A model generated the notes under the pieces. The model made no database searches. It was not told where the DNA came from and saw only the letters and a program-made list of their open reading frames with translations. 64,000 bases of DNA from Mycolicibacterium peregrinum (GTDB lineage Bacteria > Actinomycetota > Actinomycetes > Mycobacteriales > Mycobacteriaceae): contig NZ_LQPP01000004.1 in assembly GCF_002102345.1 (NCBI RefSeq), forward strand, positions 1-64,000. Reading direction: 5' to 3'. Below are positions 26,415 through 35,471 of the stretch, piece by piece. The position numbers and the translations under genes are program-made. Position 1 is the first letter of the stretch, and every line of letters starts with the position of its first letter.

Positions 26415-27881
26415 GTGACCCTACTTGAGTCAGAGCTCGAAGCCGAAGCTGAACCCGAACTCAGCCGATTGACCTTGGTAGTCGGCGAACTGAACATCGA
26501 TGTCGGGCTGCCTGCCCACGTCAGCATCGCCCAATACATTCCCGATGTCATCGATATCGCGAATGAGCAGATCTCCGCGAGTGACTCGGTCATCGAATTT
26601 GACGCTGCCGACGGTCATTGGACGTTGGCCCCGCTGGGCGGCGAACCGATTGCCCCGCACCTGTCCCTCGGTGAGGCCGGCATCTACGACGGCGACCTGC
26701 TGATGATCTGCGCGGTGGGCCAGCCGGTCAGTCCACTGCTGTTCGACGACGTCGACGACACCCAGACCGTCGAGCAGGGAACCGTACGCGGCTGGGTCGC
26801 AGGCAACGCGTCCGCATTGGCCGGCTTCGGCGTCACCGCGGCTGCCACGGTGACACTGGCTTCGGTGTTGCCGCATTGGGTGACCCGCCCCGCGGTGCCC
26901 GCCGCGGCGCTGGCACTTGGTGTGCTGGGGATGGTGCTGGCCTGCGTGGTGACGCACCGGTCAGCGGCCACCCCGGCGGCAGCCTGGACCACCGCGGTGT
27001 CGGCACCGCTGGTGTTCGCCGGCTCGCTGTACGTGGTGCCCGACGGTTCGGGCGCCACATCACTGCCGATGGCCTTCGCCCTCACCGCGTTCGGCGCCCT
27101 GCTGGTGCTCCTGGTCTCGGGAACCGGATCCGCCGTCTACACGGCGATCATCGCGGCAGGCGCTTTCGGCGGCGTCAGTTCGGCCGCGATGTTGCTGTGG
27201 CAGCCACCCATCCGCACGGTTGGCGCTTTGCTCGCGACGGTGGCCGTTATCGTCGTCTATCTCGCTCCGCGCGTGACCATCGGGTTGTCGAAACTGCCCA
27301 TTCCCCGTGTCCCGACAGCAGGCGAACCGCTCGACGACATCGAGACCCAGGGCGGTCCGACTGTCGAGGGCGTCAATGCGATCGGCAAGCAGATCATCCC
27401 CACCGAGGAGGATCTGATCAGCCGGGTTCGGCGGGCCAACCAGCATCTCACCGGGATTCTGGTCGCCGCCGCACTGGCCGCGGTGGTGGGCTCCTATCTA
27501 TCGGTGGACGTCAGCAACGGCTTCTACTGGCAGGGAACGGTTTTCGCCCTCATGGTCGCGACAGTGCTCTGTCTGCGCGGCCGCGGTCACCATGATCTGG
27601 TGCAGTCGGCGACGCTCATCGGCAGCGGGCTGACGATCGCCGTCGCCGTGGTCCTCAAGACCGCGGTGAACGTCGAGGGGTGGCAGGTCCGCGCGGTGGT
27701 CGTGTTGCTTGCGCTGATGCTGCTGATCCTGGCGTGCGGGCTGGCCGCACCGTTACGCGAGTTCTCCCCGGTGATGCGCCGTCAGGTCGAGATACTCGAA
27801 TACATCGCTGTCGGATCGCTTTTCCCGTTGTGCTTCTGGATCATCCGGGTCTACGCGTTCTTCCGCGAGATGCGCCTCTAG
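26415..27881 (+). CDS. eccD: Second ESX channel protein EccD (plus-strand copy)
   Basis: The protein has 488 residues. The N-terminal ubiquitin-like domain starts LTLVVGELNIDVGLPAHV, then about eleven membrane helices follow, with the interhelix stretch LPIPRVPTAGEP and terminal segment IIRVYAFFREMRL, both typical of EccD. GTG 26415 is chosen because of the upstream AGGAGG; upstream codons in the open frame belong to the antisense of eccC. It is transcribed divergently from eccC and converges on eccB, whose stop lies 9 bp away. Beyond family features it shares little with the minus-strand EccD, so it is an old paralogue rather than a fresh copy. It could form a heterodimer with it or serve alternative complexes. 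Confidence 0.9.
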   Translation: MTLLESELEAEAEPELSRLTLVVGELNIDVGLPAHVSIAQYIPDVIDIANEQISASDSVIEFDAADGHWTLAPLGGEPIAPHLSLGEAGIYDGDLLMICAVGQPVSPLLFDDVDDTQTVEQGTVRGWVAGNASALAGFGVTAAATVTLASVLPHWVTRPAVPAAALALGVLGMVLACVVTHRSAATPAAAWTTAVSAPLVFAGSLYVVPDGSGATSLPMAFALTAFGALLVLLVSGTGSAVYTAIIAAGAFGGVSSAAMLLWQPPIRTVGALLATVAVIVVYLAPRVTIGLSKLPIPRVPTAGEPLDDIETQGGPTVEGVNAIGKQIIPTEEDLISRVRRANQHLTGILVAAALAAVVGSYLSVDVSNGFYWQGTVFALMVATVLCLRGRGHHDLVQSATLIGSGLTIAVAVVLKTAVNVEGWQVRAVVVLLALMLLILACGLAAPLREFSPVMRRQVEILEYIAVGSLFPLCFWIIRVYAFFREMRL

Positions 27882-27890
27882 AACGCCCGG

Positions 27891-29390
27891 TCAGCGCGCT
27901 GACACTTTCGTGCTGTCCGGATCGGCGGCCATGCCGTCGTGTGCGACCAGCGCCGCTTCCTGGGACAGTTCCGGCCCCGGCGGCAGCAGCGATATGACCG
28001 CCCACGGTGCCCACTGCGGGGCATTGGCCGGACCGTCGGCAACCTTGACCCCGCTGACCCCGAGCGCATCGGCCGTCGGCAGATCCTTGATGTGGTAGCG
28101 CACCCCGGTGTCGGAGACGTAGAACAGCTGGCCCGTCGAGCGGCTGTCGGGGTCACTTCCGGTGGCCTGTACGTACTCCCCGGCCCCCGGCTTCAGATAC
28201 ACCGAGTCCACGGCAGCTCCGGTGCCATCGGCACTGGCCAGCCGCACCGTCTGCGCTCCCTCGTCGGTGGGCAGCCGGTGTCCGACCAGCAGCCGCACCT
28301 CGGCCCGCGCATCGGTGTTCGACCGTTGCCAACCCATGCACGCCACCCGATCTGGATCAGGCGACACGATCCGGGGCGACACCAGCGGGTAGTGGTCGAC
28401 CGGCAACCGGTGCACGGTCGGCACCTCGGCGAGGGTGGCCGGGGCGATCTCGGCGGCCTGCCCGGTGGTCACCTCGCCGGACGCGCCGTACCGGATGATG
28501 TCGGCGGTGGCCTGCGAAACCGGCTGCAGACCTTCGCGCAACACGACATAGAGCTGTTCGCCGCGGGAGTCGACGGACTTCACGATGGCGCCGACGGGAT
28601 GTTCGGGCCCGAGTGGGCCGGGCTCCCCCGAGCCCTGGATCAGCACCGGCGTGATCGGATCCACCAGCGGGAAGGTGTTGAGCAAGGACAACGACATCGG
28701 TCGGGTGGTGGCACCTTGGAGGTGAAGTCCGTTGACCAGGACCGGATCTGACACGTCGAGCGGGGCGCGCATGCCGCGGTAGACGAGGTAGGTGGTTCCA
28801 CCGCTTTCGGTGAGGATGGCTTCGGCGGGGTCGACCGGACGGATGCCGTCGCCGAGCACCGGATCGTTGGCCAGCACAGTGGTCTGCAGGCTGGGCGTGC
28901 CGGTGGTCTCGGTGACGGCCGGCGTCAACAGGTTGTCGCACACGGTCCACGACGACATCGTCAGGTCGTCGCCGCCGTTGATGCCTGCGGGGGCACCGAT
29001 GATGCCGACCATGGGGCCGCGAGGTACCGCATCGAGAAATTTGTCGTCGACCTGCTTGGGGCTGTCGTTCCTCCCGACGATCAGCCGTGCCGACGCCAGA
29101 TTCAGCACCGGATGGATCTGATCACCGATCCGTACGAACGGCGCACCGCTGGACTTGCTCAGCACGATCTGCGCGTCACCGATATTGGGGGTGGGCTTGA
29201 AGAACGCCATCACGGCCGCCGCTCCGGTGATCAGGACAGCGATCACCGCTCCCACGATCAGGGCCCTCGTCTGCCCCCGCATGGGGTCGTGAATCATCCG
29301 CGAATCGCCCCGGATGAGCGCGTGCTCGAGCCGGCGGAGCAGGAAACGATAGCCGTTCACTTGGGCGCGAGTGGTAACTTGCGCTGGCAT
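27891..29390 (-). CDS. eccB: ESX membrane/periplasmic core protein EccB
   Basis: The protein has 499 residues. The N-terminal stretch QVTTRAQVNGYRFLLRRLEH is the EccB signature. One membrane helix follows (about residues 42-65), then a long periplasmic region of the repeat-domain type, including WTVCDNLL. EccB forms the periplasmic part of the ESX core complex and contacts mycosin. ATG 29390 fits the family start. It is flanked by plus-strand genes on both sides, so it must have its own promoter in the 62-bp gap shared with eccE. That is unusual for an ESX locus, where eccB normally heads an operon. Confidence 0.92.
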   Translation of the reverse strand: MPAQVTTRAQVNGYRFLLRRLEHALIRGDSRMIHDPMRGQTRALIVGAVIAVLITGAAAVMAFFKPTPNIGDAQIVLSKSSGAPFVRIGDQIHPVLNLASARLIVGRNDSPKQVDDKFLDAVPRGPMVGIIGAPAGINGGDDLTMSSWTVCDNLLTPAVTETTGTPSLQTTVLANDPVLGDGIRPVDPAEAILTESGGTTYLVYRGMRAPLDVSDPVLVNGLHLQGATTRPMSLSLLNTFPLVDPITPVLIQGSGEPGPLGPEHPVGAIVKSVDSRGEQLYVVLREGLQPVSQATADIIRYGASGEVTTGQAAEIAPATLAEVPTVHRLPVDHYPLVSPRIVSPDPDRVACMGWQRSNTDARAEVRLLVGHRLPTDEGAQTVRLASADGTGAAVDSVYLKPGAGEYVQATGSDPDSRSTGQLFYVSDTGVRYHIKDLPTADALGVSGVKVADGPANAPQWAPWAVISLLPPGPELSQEAALVAHDGMAADPDSTKVSAR

Positions 29391-29452
29391 GCGTAGGGTA
29401 TAGCACGTCCGCACCACCTCGACATGACAACCGAGGGGCAAATTGAAATGCG
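29391..29452. promoter_or_regulatory. Divergent promoter region between eccB (-) and eccE (+)
   Basis: This 62-bp spacer lies between divergent starts. It includes an AT-richer GGGTATAG stretch near 29396-29403 that could be a -10 element. No other signal was identified. Confidence 0.4.
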
Positions 29453-31156
29453 ATGCGTCCATTGGCTTTCGCAGCAAAGCTGACCGCCACCGGTGATACC
29501 GGTCCGCAGCGGGTCGTCCCACTGGTCGACCTGATCGCCCTGCAAATACTCGTCGTCGTCGGCATCGTCGTCGCGCTGGGACTGGGCAGGCCCGGCTGGC
29601 AGGGTGCGGTCGCGGGCCTGGTGGTGGCCCTGCTACTCGTCGCCCCGATAGCCAGAGGTACGACAGCGCCCCGGGCGCTGGCGTTGCGCGGAAGGTTTCA
29701 GCGCAACCGACGACGGCGCACCGGTAAATCTACGCCCGCGTCACTGCCTGCCGAACCGTTCGACGTGCCGACCCCCGACGGGCAGCAGATCGGATTCCGT
29801 TGGAACGGTGCAACTTTGCTGTCGTTGCTCAAGATCGACGAAAACCCCAGGGCGTTGACGGTTTTGGAGCCGGGGGTCACCGTTTCCGGCGAGATGGTCC
29901 CCGTGCAGGCCCTGCTGGACTGTCTGCGTCAGTTCGACATCACGCTGGAGTCCATCGACATCATCAGCCAGGGCGCCCGCTCGGCCGGCCACACCGACGT
30001 CGCCGCGGTGTATGACTCCGTGCTGGGACCGCTGCCCGCGATCGCGCAGCGCAGCGTGTGGATTGCCGTGCGGTTCAACCCGTCACGATGCGCAGAGGCG
30101 GTCCGGCGCCGGGGCGGCGACCGCGACGGCATCCTGCGTGCCGCCACCACCGCGACCCGCCGCGTCGCCAATCGTCTGGCCGAGGCGGGCCTGCAGCCCC
30201 AGTTCCTGTCCGCGAGCGGCATCGCGGCGGCGACCAATCAGCTCAGCGACGGGGTCAGTCTCGCCACCGTCGAGGAAACCTGGGAGGACTGCCGCGAAGG
30301 CCAGTTCCGGCTGTCCAGTTTTGCCGTACAGCCGGACATGCTGACCACGGCCGGCCTCGGGTTGTTGTGGACGGTTCCGAGTTACTCCACCACGGTGTGC
30401 CTGTCGCTGCGTGAGGCCGCCGATCACGGCGAGGAAGACCTGGTCCAGGTGCGCGGGCTCGTCCGCTTCGACAGCGACGTGCGCGTCCCCACCCAGTTGC
30501 GCGGCCTCACCCCACTGCACGGCCAGCAGTTCTCGGCGCTGGCCGCCACGCTGCCGATCCCGGCGGTTCCCGGGGCCCGCCAGATCGAGCACTGGGCGTC
30601 CGGCCTTCGCGCCGACGCGCTCAGTGAGCTAGCGCTGCCCGCCTCGGGCTGCGGCCAGGTTATCGGCGCGGACCAGGAGGGGCGGGCGGTCGCGCTGCCG
30701 CTGTTCGGTCCCCAGATCCGCCGGGTGGAGATCGTGGGCACCCTGCACCTGGCTCAGCAGGTGGTGCTGCGCTCACTGGCGCTGGGCGCCCGGGTGCTGG
30801 TGCACAGCCGACGTCCGGCCTTCTGGCGCGACATGGTCGAGGTGGTCGGGCGCCATGACCTGCTGTGGGTGGCCGACTTCAATCGTCGCGCCATTCAGGC
30901 CGGGTCGGAGCGCAACTACACCGTCGAGATGTTCGACGGCGTACCGGAGCAATCGGTGCGGATCGGGGTCACCGCCATGGTCGTCGCCCCGCCGAACACC
31001 CGGCCATCCGATCAGGCCGACGTGGTCCTCGACCTGATCTCGCTGGAACACGACACCGTCAAGGTCAGCACCCAGGCGGGCTCGGCAGTCGTCACGATGG
31101 TCGCCACCGACGACGAGATGCGTTATCTGAGAGCATCCGCGAACAGCATCGACTGA
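29453..31156 (+). CDS. eccE: ESX core complex protein EccE
   Basis: The protein has 567 residues. Two N-terminal membrane helices (about 22-65) are followed by a basic linker RGRFQRNRRRRTGK and a large soluble domain with a glycosyltransferase-like fold characteristic of EccE, including WAVRFNPSRCAEAV-type motifs (here VWIAVRFNPSRC). Its presence separates this locus from minimal ESX-4 systems that lack EccE. It is co-oriented with the downstream DUF5336-like gene (15 bp apart). Confidence 0.85.
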   Translation: MRPLAFAAKLTATGDTGPQRVVPLVDLIALQILVVVGIVVALGLGRPGWQGAVAGLVVALLLVAPIARGTTAPRALALRGRFQRNRRRRTGKSTPASLPAEPFDVPTPDGQQIGFRWNGATLLSLLKIDENPRALTVLEPGVTVSGEMVPVQALLDCLRQFDITLESIDIISQGARSAGHTDVAAVYDSVLGPLPAIAQRSVWIAVRFNPSRCAEAVRRRGGDRDGILRAATTATRRVANRLAEAGLQPQFLSASGIAAATNQLSDGVSLATVEETWEDCREGQFRLSSFAVQPDMLTTAGLGLLWTVPSYSTTVCLSLREAADHGEEDLVQVRGLVRFDSDVRVPTQLRGLTPLHGQQFSALAATLPIPAVPGARQIEHWASGLRADALSELALPASGCGQVIGADQEGRAVALPLFGPQIRRVEIVGTLHLAQQVVLRSLALGARVLVHSRRPAFWRDMVEVVGRHDLLWVADFNRRAIQAGSERNYTVEMFDGVPEQSVRIGVTAMVVAPPNTRPSDQADVVLDLISLEHDTVKVSTQAGSAVVTMVATDDEMRYLRASANSID

Positions 31157-31171
31157 TGTGAAGGAGTGATC

Positions 31172-31891
31172 GTGGTCAATCCGCTTCACCGCAACCTGTC
31201 CATCCTGGTGGTGGTGCTGGGCCTGGCCGGCTACGGCGTCAGCTTCGGACCGGCCGCCGCCGGCGGCGGCAACGACTGGCATGTCCGGTTCGCCGTGCTG
31301 GCAGCCCTGACCGCCGCTATCGGATTGCTGCCCAACCAGACTGGCCGCCCATGGCTCAGCGCCCTGCTGGCCGCCGCGGGTTTTCTCGACGCGCTGTCCA
31401 GCGTCGTCACCGCCGGCTCGGGCTGGGCGCTGACCACGATCGTGATAATCAATGGACTACAGGTGGCGGCGGCCGCCGCGGCCCTGTGGCTGGCACCGGC
31501 ACCGGCCGCAACCACTGCCACCGGCGGATACGAGGCCTACCTCGACTACTACAACCAGGCCGTACAGCAGTACTACCAGCAGAGCGCTGTGGCACAACCG
31601 GATTCGGCGCAGCGTAGTGCCTACGGGCAGGCCTACGGGCAAGCGTATGCCCAGTCCTATGCCGAGGCGCCGGCCGCTCCCCGGGCCACCCAACAGGCAG
31701 CCCAGTACGGCGATTACGCCGATCTGCTTTCGCCGCAACAGGATTACGGCCGGGCCACCGCGGCAGCACCGGCCCAGCCCGAAGGGTCCGTCGCCCCACC
31801 TGGGCGCGCCGGAGCGGGTCCGGCCCAGTCACCCGCCACGCACGTGCCGTACCGCGCCGACGAGTCAGCGCGGCCGGGTCAACCGATGTAG
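31172..31891 (+). CDS. DUF5336-like membrane protein with Tyr/Gln/Ala-rich tail
   Basis: The protein has 239 residues. Four membrane segments occupy the first roughly 110 residues, followed by a low-complexity Tyr/Gln/Ala/Pro tail (YYNQAVQQYYQQ, then GQAYGQAY repeats). This matches the mycobacterial 34-kDa-antigen-like/DUF5336 membrane family. GTG 31172 has AAGGAG five bases upstream; GTG 31166 is the alternative. It is probably cotranscribed with eccE. Its function is unknown; an accessory role for the ESX machine is suggested only by position. Its 3' end overlaps the convergent acyltransferase gene by 27 bp. Confidence 0.65.
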   Translation: MVNPLHRNLSILVVVLGLAGYGVSFGPAAAGGGNDWHVRFAVLAALTAAIGLLPNQTGRPWLSALLAAAGFLDALSSVVTAGSGWALTTIVIINGLQVAAAAAALWLAPAPAATTATGGYEAYLDYYNQAVQQYYQQSAVAQPDSAQRSAYGQAYGQAYAQSYAEAPAAPRATQQAAQYGDYADLLSPQQDYGRATAAAPAQPEGSVAPPGRAGAGPAQSPATHVPYRADESARPGQPM

Positions 31892-32998
31892 CAGCCAGGC
31901 GAAGGGCAGCGTGACCACCAACGTCACGAGGAACAGCACGGTCGCCGAACCGGTGTACACGTGCCAGCCCAGCACGAACTCCATGACCAGGTCCATGGCG
32001 ACCACGTGCAGCAGGAAGATCTCGTAGGAGATCTCGCCGAGGGCGACCATCGGTCTGCTGCCCATCACCCGCGCGTAGAGCCCGTTGTCGCCCAACGCCA
32101 ACGGAGCCACCACGAGCGTCGCGATGAGCACGTAGAACATCGTCTTCGCCACGTCCTCGCTCACGCCGAGGGTGAGCGCGGTGGTGGTACCCGCGATCGG
32201 GGTCGAGACCACCAGATAGCAGGCCAGCGCCAGGGGCAGCGTCGCCATCGCGTAGCAGCGCACACCCATCCTCGCCAGTACCGCCAGCATCATCCCCCCG
32301 ACGAACCAGGCCAGATAGTGCGGCAGCCAGGCCCCGCCACCCACCGGCAGCCAGTCGGTGTTGTGCAGGAGCACCAGCCAGAGCGGGCTGATCGCAGCCA
32401 GGCCGGTCAACCCGACCAGCAGCAGCACCGGCCGAAACCGCCTGCGACACAACACGACCAGCAGCAGATAGGCCAACAGCGGCAGCACCGCGTAGAACGC
32501 GACCTCGACCGCCAGGCTCCACATCTGGCTCAACCCCTGGTGCAGATACTCCGTGAAGTAATTGTCGCTGTAGATCTGGGTGAGCGTCAGGTTGCGCAGC
32601 AGGCCGGCCCAGGTGTGGCCGGGATTTGGTTGTACGGGTCGCAGCTCGTAGATGCCGTAGACGAGCAGGACGGTGACAACGTAGGCGGGCATGATGCGGC
32701 GGAACCGGTTTCGCGCATAGCGGCGGACGCTCGGCGCGTCGGAGTCGGCGGCGGCCGCCCGCACCCACGGACGGAACAACAGCAGCCCCGAGAGCACGAA
32801 GAAGATCGCCACCCCGACCTCGAGGCGGGCGCTCATCAGTCCCACGTACCCCTGCGAGAGCAACCCGGTGCCGTACGCAGCGTGGGTTCCCATGACCGTC
32901 AGCGCGGCGACCGCGCGCACCCCGGTGAGTGACGCGACACGATCCGCGTGCGAGACCTGCTCGAGCCCGCCCTGATCGTCCTCCACCTCTGAGGTCAC
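31865..32998 (-). CDS. Acyltransferase-3 family membrane protein
   Basis: The protein has 377 residues with about ten membrane helices. The N-terminal motif SLTGVRAVAALTVMGTHAAY fits the acyltransferase-3 family (catalytic His in GTHA). FFVLSGLLLFRPW and WSLAVEVAFYAVLP are also typical of that family. These enzymes O-acylate cell-envelope glycans, glycolipids or small molecules in the membrane. The substrate cannot be inferred. Confidence 0.85.
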   Translation of the reverse strand: MTSEVEDDQGGLEQVSHADRVASLTGVRAVAALTVMGTHAAYGTGLLSQGYVGLMSARLEVGVAIFFVLSGLLLFRPWVRAAAADSDAPSVRRYARNRFRRIMPAYVVTVLLVYGIYELRPVQPNPGHTWAGLLRNLTLTQIYSDNYFTEYLHQGLSQMWSLAVEVAFYAVLPLLAYLLLVVLCRRRFRPVLLLVGLTGLAAISPLWLVLLHNTDWLPVGGGAWLPHYLAWFVGGMMLAVLARMGVRCYAMATLPLALACYLVVSTPIAGTTTALTLGVSEDVAKTMFYVLIATLVVAPLALGDNGLYARVMGSRPMVALGEISYEIFLLHVVAMDLVMEFVLGWHVYTGSATVLFLVTLVVTLPFAWLLHRLTRPR

Positions 32999-33106
32999 CG
33001 GGTCAGTATGCGACCGAAGCCCCTAGGTCCAGTTCGATGACCCGGTTGCCGAGTCAATATGCGCGTTCGGTTGCGCGGACCCGCCTCGGCGTTGTTGCAT
33101 CGCGGT

Positions 33107-34576
33107 GTGGGCGAAGAGGTCAGGAACACCGAGTTCAGCCGCGCGCACCGGCAGGAGTACCGGCGCAAGGTGCAGCTGTGCCTGGACGTCTTCGAGACCA
33201 TGCTGGCGCAGTCGAGTTTCGAGTTCGAGCGTCCGCTCACCGGCATGGAGATCGAGTGCAACCTCGTCGACAACGAATACCAGCCCGCGATGACCAACCA
33301 GGAGGTGCTCGCCTCCATCGCCGATCCGGCCTACCAGACCGAATTGGGCGCCTACAACATCGAATTCAACGTTCCGCCGCGTCCGCTGCCCGGCCGGGCC
33401 GCGCTGGAACTGGAGGACGAGGTGCGGCTCAGCCTCAATGCCGCCGAGATCAAGGCCAACGAGGACGGCGCGCACATCGTGATGGTGGGCATCCTGCCGA
33501 CGCTCATGCCGGAGCATCTGTCGGGTCCGTGGATGAGCGAGTCGACGCGGTATCAGGCGCTCAACGACTCGATCTTCACCGCCCGCGGCGAGGACATGCC
33601 GATCGACATCTCCGGACCGGAACGGCTCAGCCTGCAATCGGCGTCGATCGCGCCGGAGTCCGCGTGCACGAGCATGCAGTTGCACCTGCAGGTGTCCCCC
33701 GCCGACTTCGCCCGCAACTGGAATGCGGCCCAGGTGCTGGCCGGGCCACAGCTTGCAGTGGGGGCCAACTCGCCTTACTTCTTCGGCCATCAGCTGTGGG
33801 CCGAGACCCGCATCGAGCTGTTCACCCAGTCCACGGACACCCGGCCCGACGAGCTCAAAGCGCAGGGCGTCCGGCCCCGGGTCTGGTTCGGCGAACGGTG
33901 GATCACCTCGATCTTCGACCTGTTCGAAGAGAACGTGCGGTACTTCCCGTCCCTGCTGCCCGAGCTGTCCGACGAGGACCCGGTGGCCGAACTCGCGGCG
34001 GGCCGGGCACCTCAGCTGGCCGAGCTGCGACTGCACAACGGAACCATCTACCGGTGGAACCGCCCCGTCTATGACGTGGTGGACGGTGTCCCCCATCTGC
34101 GCGTCGAGAACCGCGTGCTGCCCGCCGGCCCGAGCGTCGTCGACATGCTGGCCAATGCGGCGTTCTACTACGGCCTGCTCCGGACACTGTCCGAGGAGGA
34201 CCGGCCGCTGTGGACCAAGATGAGCTTCGCCGCGGCCCACCACAACTTCGTCGAGGGTGCTCAGCACGGGCTCGACGCCCGGTTGTACTGGCCCGGTCTG
34301 GGCGAGGTGACGCCCGACGAGTTGGTGCTGCGCAGGCTGCTGCCGATGGCGCACGACGGGCTGCGCCGCTGGGGCGTGGCCGCGGAGGTGTGCGACCGCT
34401 ACCTGGGGGTCATCGAGGGCCGCGCCAAGACCGGCCGCACCGGGTCGACCTGGCAGGTCACAACGGTCCAGGCCCTCCAGGCGAAGGGGCTGACCAGGCC
34501 CCAGGCACTGGCCGAGATGCTACGACGCTATGTGCAGCAGATGCACAGCAACGAGCCCGTCCATACCTGGGATTGA
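33107..34576 (+). CDS. GCS2-type glutamate-cysteine ligase-like carboxylate-amine ligase
   Basis: The protein has 489 residues. GMEIECNLVD near the N-terminus is the ATP-grasp-like GCS2 glutamate-binding signature. LGAYNIEFNVPPRPL, MQLHLQVSP and LRVENRVLPAGPSVVD follow, as in YbdK/GCS2 relatives. It probably joins a carboxylate (glutamate-like) to an amine using ATP. GTG 33107 (VGEEVRNTEFSRAHR) is favoured over ATG 33059, whose extra 16 residues look non-coding. It is distinct from EgtA at 41156 and only loosely near the egt operon, so a link to thiol metabolism is possible but unproven. Confidence 0.75.
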   Translation: MGEEVRNTEFSRAHRQEYRRKVQLCLDVFETMLAQSSFEFERPLTGMEIECNLVDNEYQPAMTNQEVLASIADPAYQTELGAYNIEFNVPPRPLPGRAALELEDEVRLSLNAAEIKANEDGAHIVMVGILPTLMPEHLSGPWMSESTRYQALNDSIFTARGEDMPIDISGPERLSLQSASIAPESACTSMQLHLQVSPADFARNWNAAQVLAGPQLAVGANSPYFFGHQLWAETRIELFTQSTDTRPDELKAQGVRPRVWFGERWITSIFDLFEENVRYFPSLLPELSDEDPVAELAAGRAPQLAELRLHNGTIYRWNRPVYDVVDGVPHLRVENRVLPAGPSVVDMLANAAFYYGLLRTLSEEDRPLWTKMSFAAAHHNFVEGAQHGLDARLYWPGLGEVTPDELVLRRLLPMAHDGLRRWGVAAEVCDRYLGVIEGRAKTGRTGSTWQVTTVQALQAKGLTRPQALAEMLRRYVQQMHSNEPVHTWD

Positions 34577-34594
34577 GACGCGTACGTTGGAGGA

Positions 34595-35275
34595 ATGACA
34601 TCTGGACAGGTCTTGGACTGGGATGGCGCGTACAAGGGGGAAGCAGGTTTCGAGGGTCAGCCGCCGTGGAACATTGGTGAGCCCCAACCCGAGCTTGCAG
34701 CGCTGCACCGGGCCGGGAAGTTCGAGAGCGACGTGCTCGATGCGGGCTGCGGTCATGCCGAGTTGTCACTGACCCTGGCGTCCGACGGCTACACCGTCGT
34801 CGGTCTGGACCTGAGTCCGACGGCGATCGCCGCGGCCAACAACGCCGCGCAGGTGCGCGGGCTGTCGACGGCCAGTTTCGCCCAGGCCGACATCACCTCG
34901 TTCACGGGCTACGACGGCCGGTTCAACACCGTGATCGATTCGACCCTGTTTCACTCCCTGCCGGTCGAAGGCCGCGACGGGTACCTGCGCTCCATCCACC
35001 GGGCCTCGGCGCCGGGCGCGCACTACTACGTGCTGGTGTTCGCCAAGGGCGCGTTCCCCGCCGAGTTGGAGACCAAGCCGAACGAGGTGTCCGAGGAAGA
35101 GCTGCGCGCCGCGGTGTCGAAGTACTGGGAGGTCGATGACATCCGGCCGGCCTTCATCCATGCCAATGCCACGGCGGTGCCGGCGGATGTTCCGTTCGAA
35201 ATGCCGCCGCATGACCGTGACGAGAAGGGCCGGATCAAGTTCCCGGCGTTTCTGCTGACCGCGCACAAGGGTTGA
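34595..35275 (+). CDS. Class I SAM-dependent methyltransferase
   Basis: The protein has 226 residues. LDAGCGHAELSLTLAS is the SAM-binding motif I loop, GLDLSPTAIAAA motif II, and DSTLFHSLP motif IV, as in TehB/thiopurine-type methyltransferases. A GGAGG ribosome site immediately precedes ATG 34595. It lies 18 bp after the GCS2-like gene in the same direction, so they are probably cotranscribed. The substrate is unknown. Confidence 0.8.
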   Translation: MTSGQVLDWDGAYKGEAGFEGQPPWNIGEPQPELAALHRAGKFESDVLDAGCGHAELSLTLASDGYTVVGLDLSPTAIAAANNAAQVRGLSTASFAQADITSFTGYDGRFNTVIDSTLFHSLPVEGRDGYLRSIHRASAPGAHYYVLVFAKGAFPAELETKPNEVSEEELRAAVSKYWEVDDIRPAFIHANATAVPADVPFEMPPHDRDEKGRIKFPAFLLTAHKG

Positions 35276-35471
35276 CGGCGCTCAAGACGCGGTCACGGAC
35301 CGGCTAGGCCAGTGGTCCGTCTGTGAATTGGTGTGGTCAACGGCTTTTCGGCCCAGCGGACTTCGGTACTGGCGTGGTTCGACGTGGCGGGTCCGGCGAC
35401 CCTGGCGCCGAGACCCGCCGCATTCCTGCGCCGTTCACTGTGGAGTTGTCAAACAGCGTCAAAGAAGTTGG

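Noticed and set aside
24317..26428. 703-codon open frame on the plus strand
   Set aside because: It is antisense to eccC, whose three ATPase motifs are unmistakable, and is rich in His/Arg/Gln typical of a GC-rich shadow frame.
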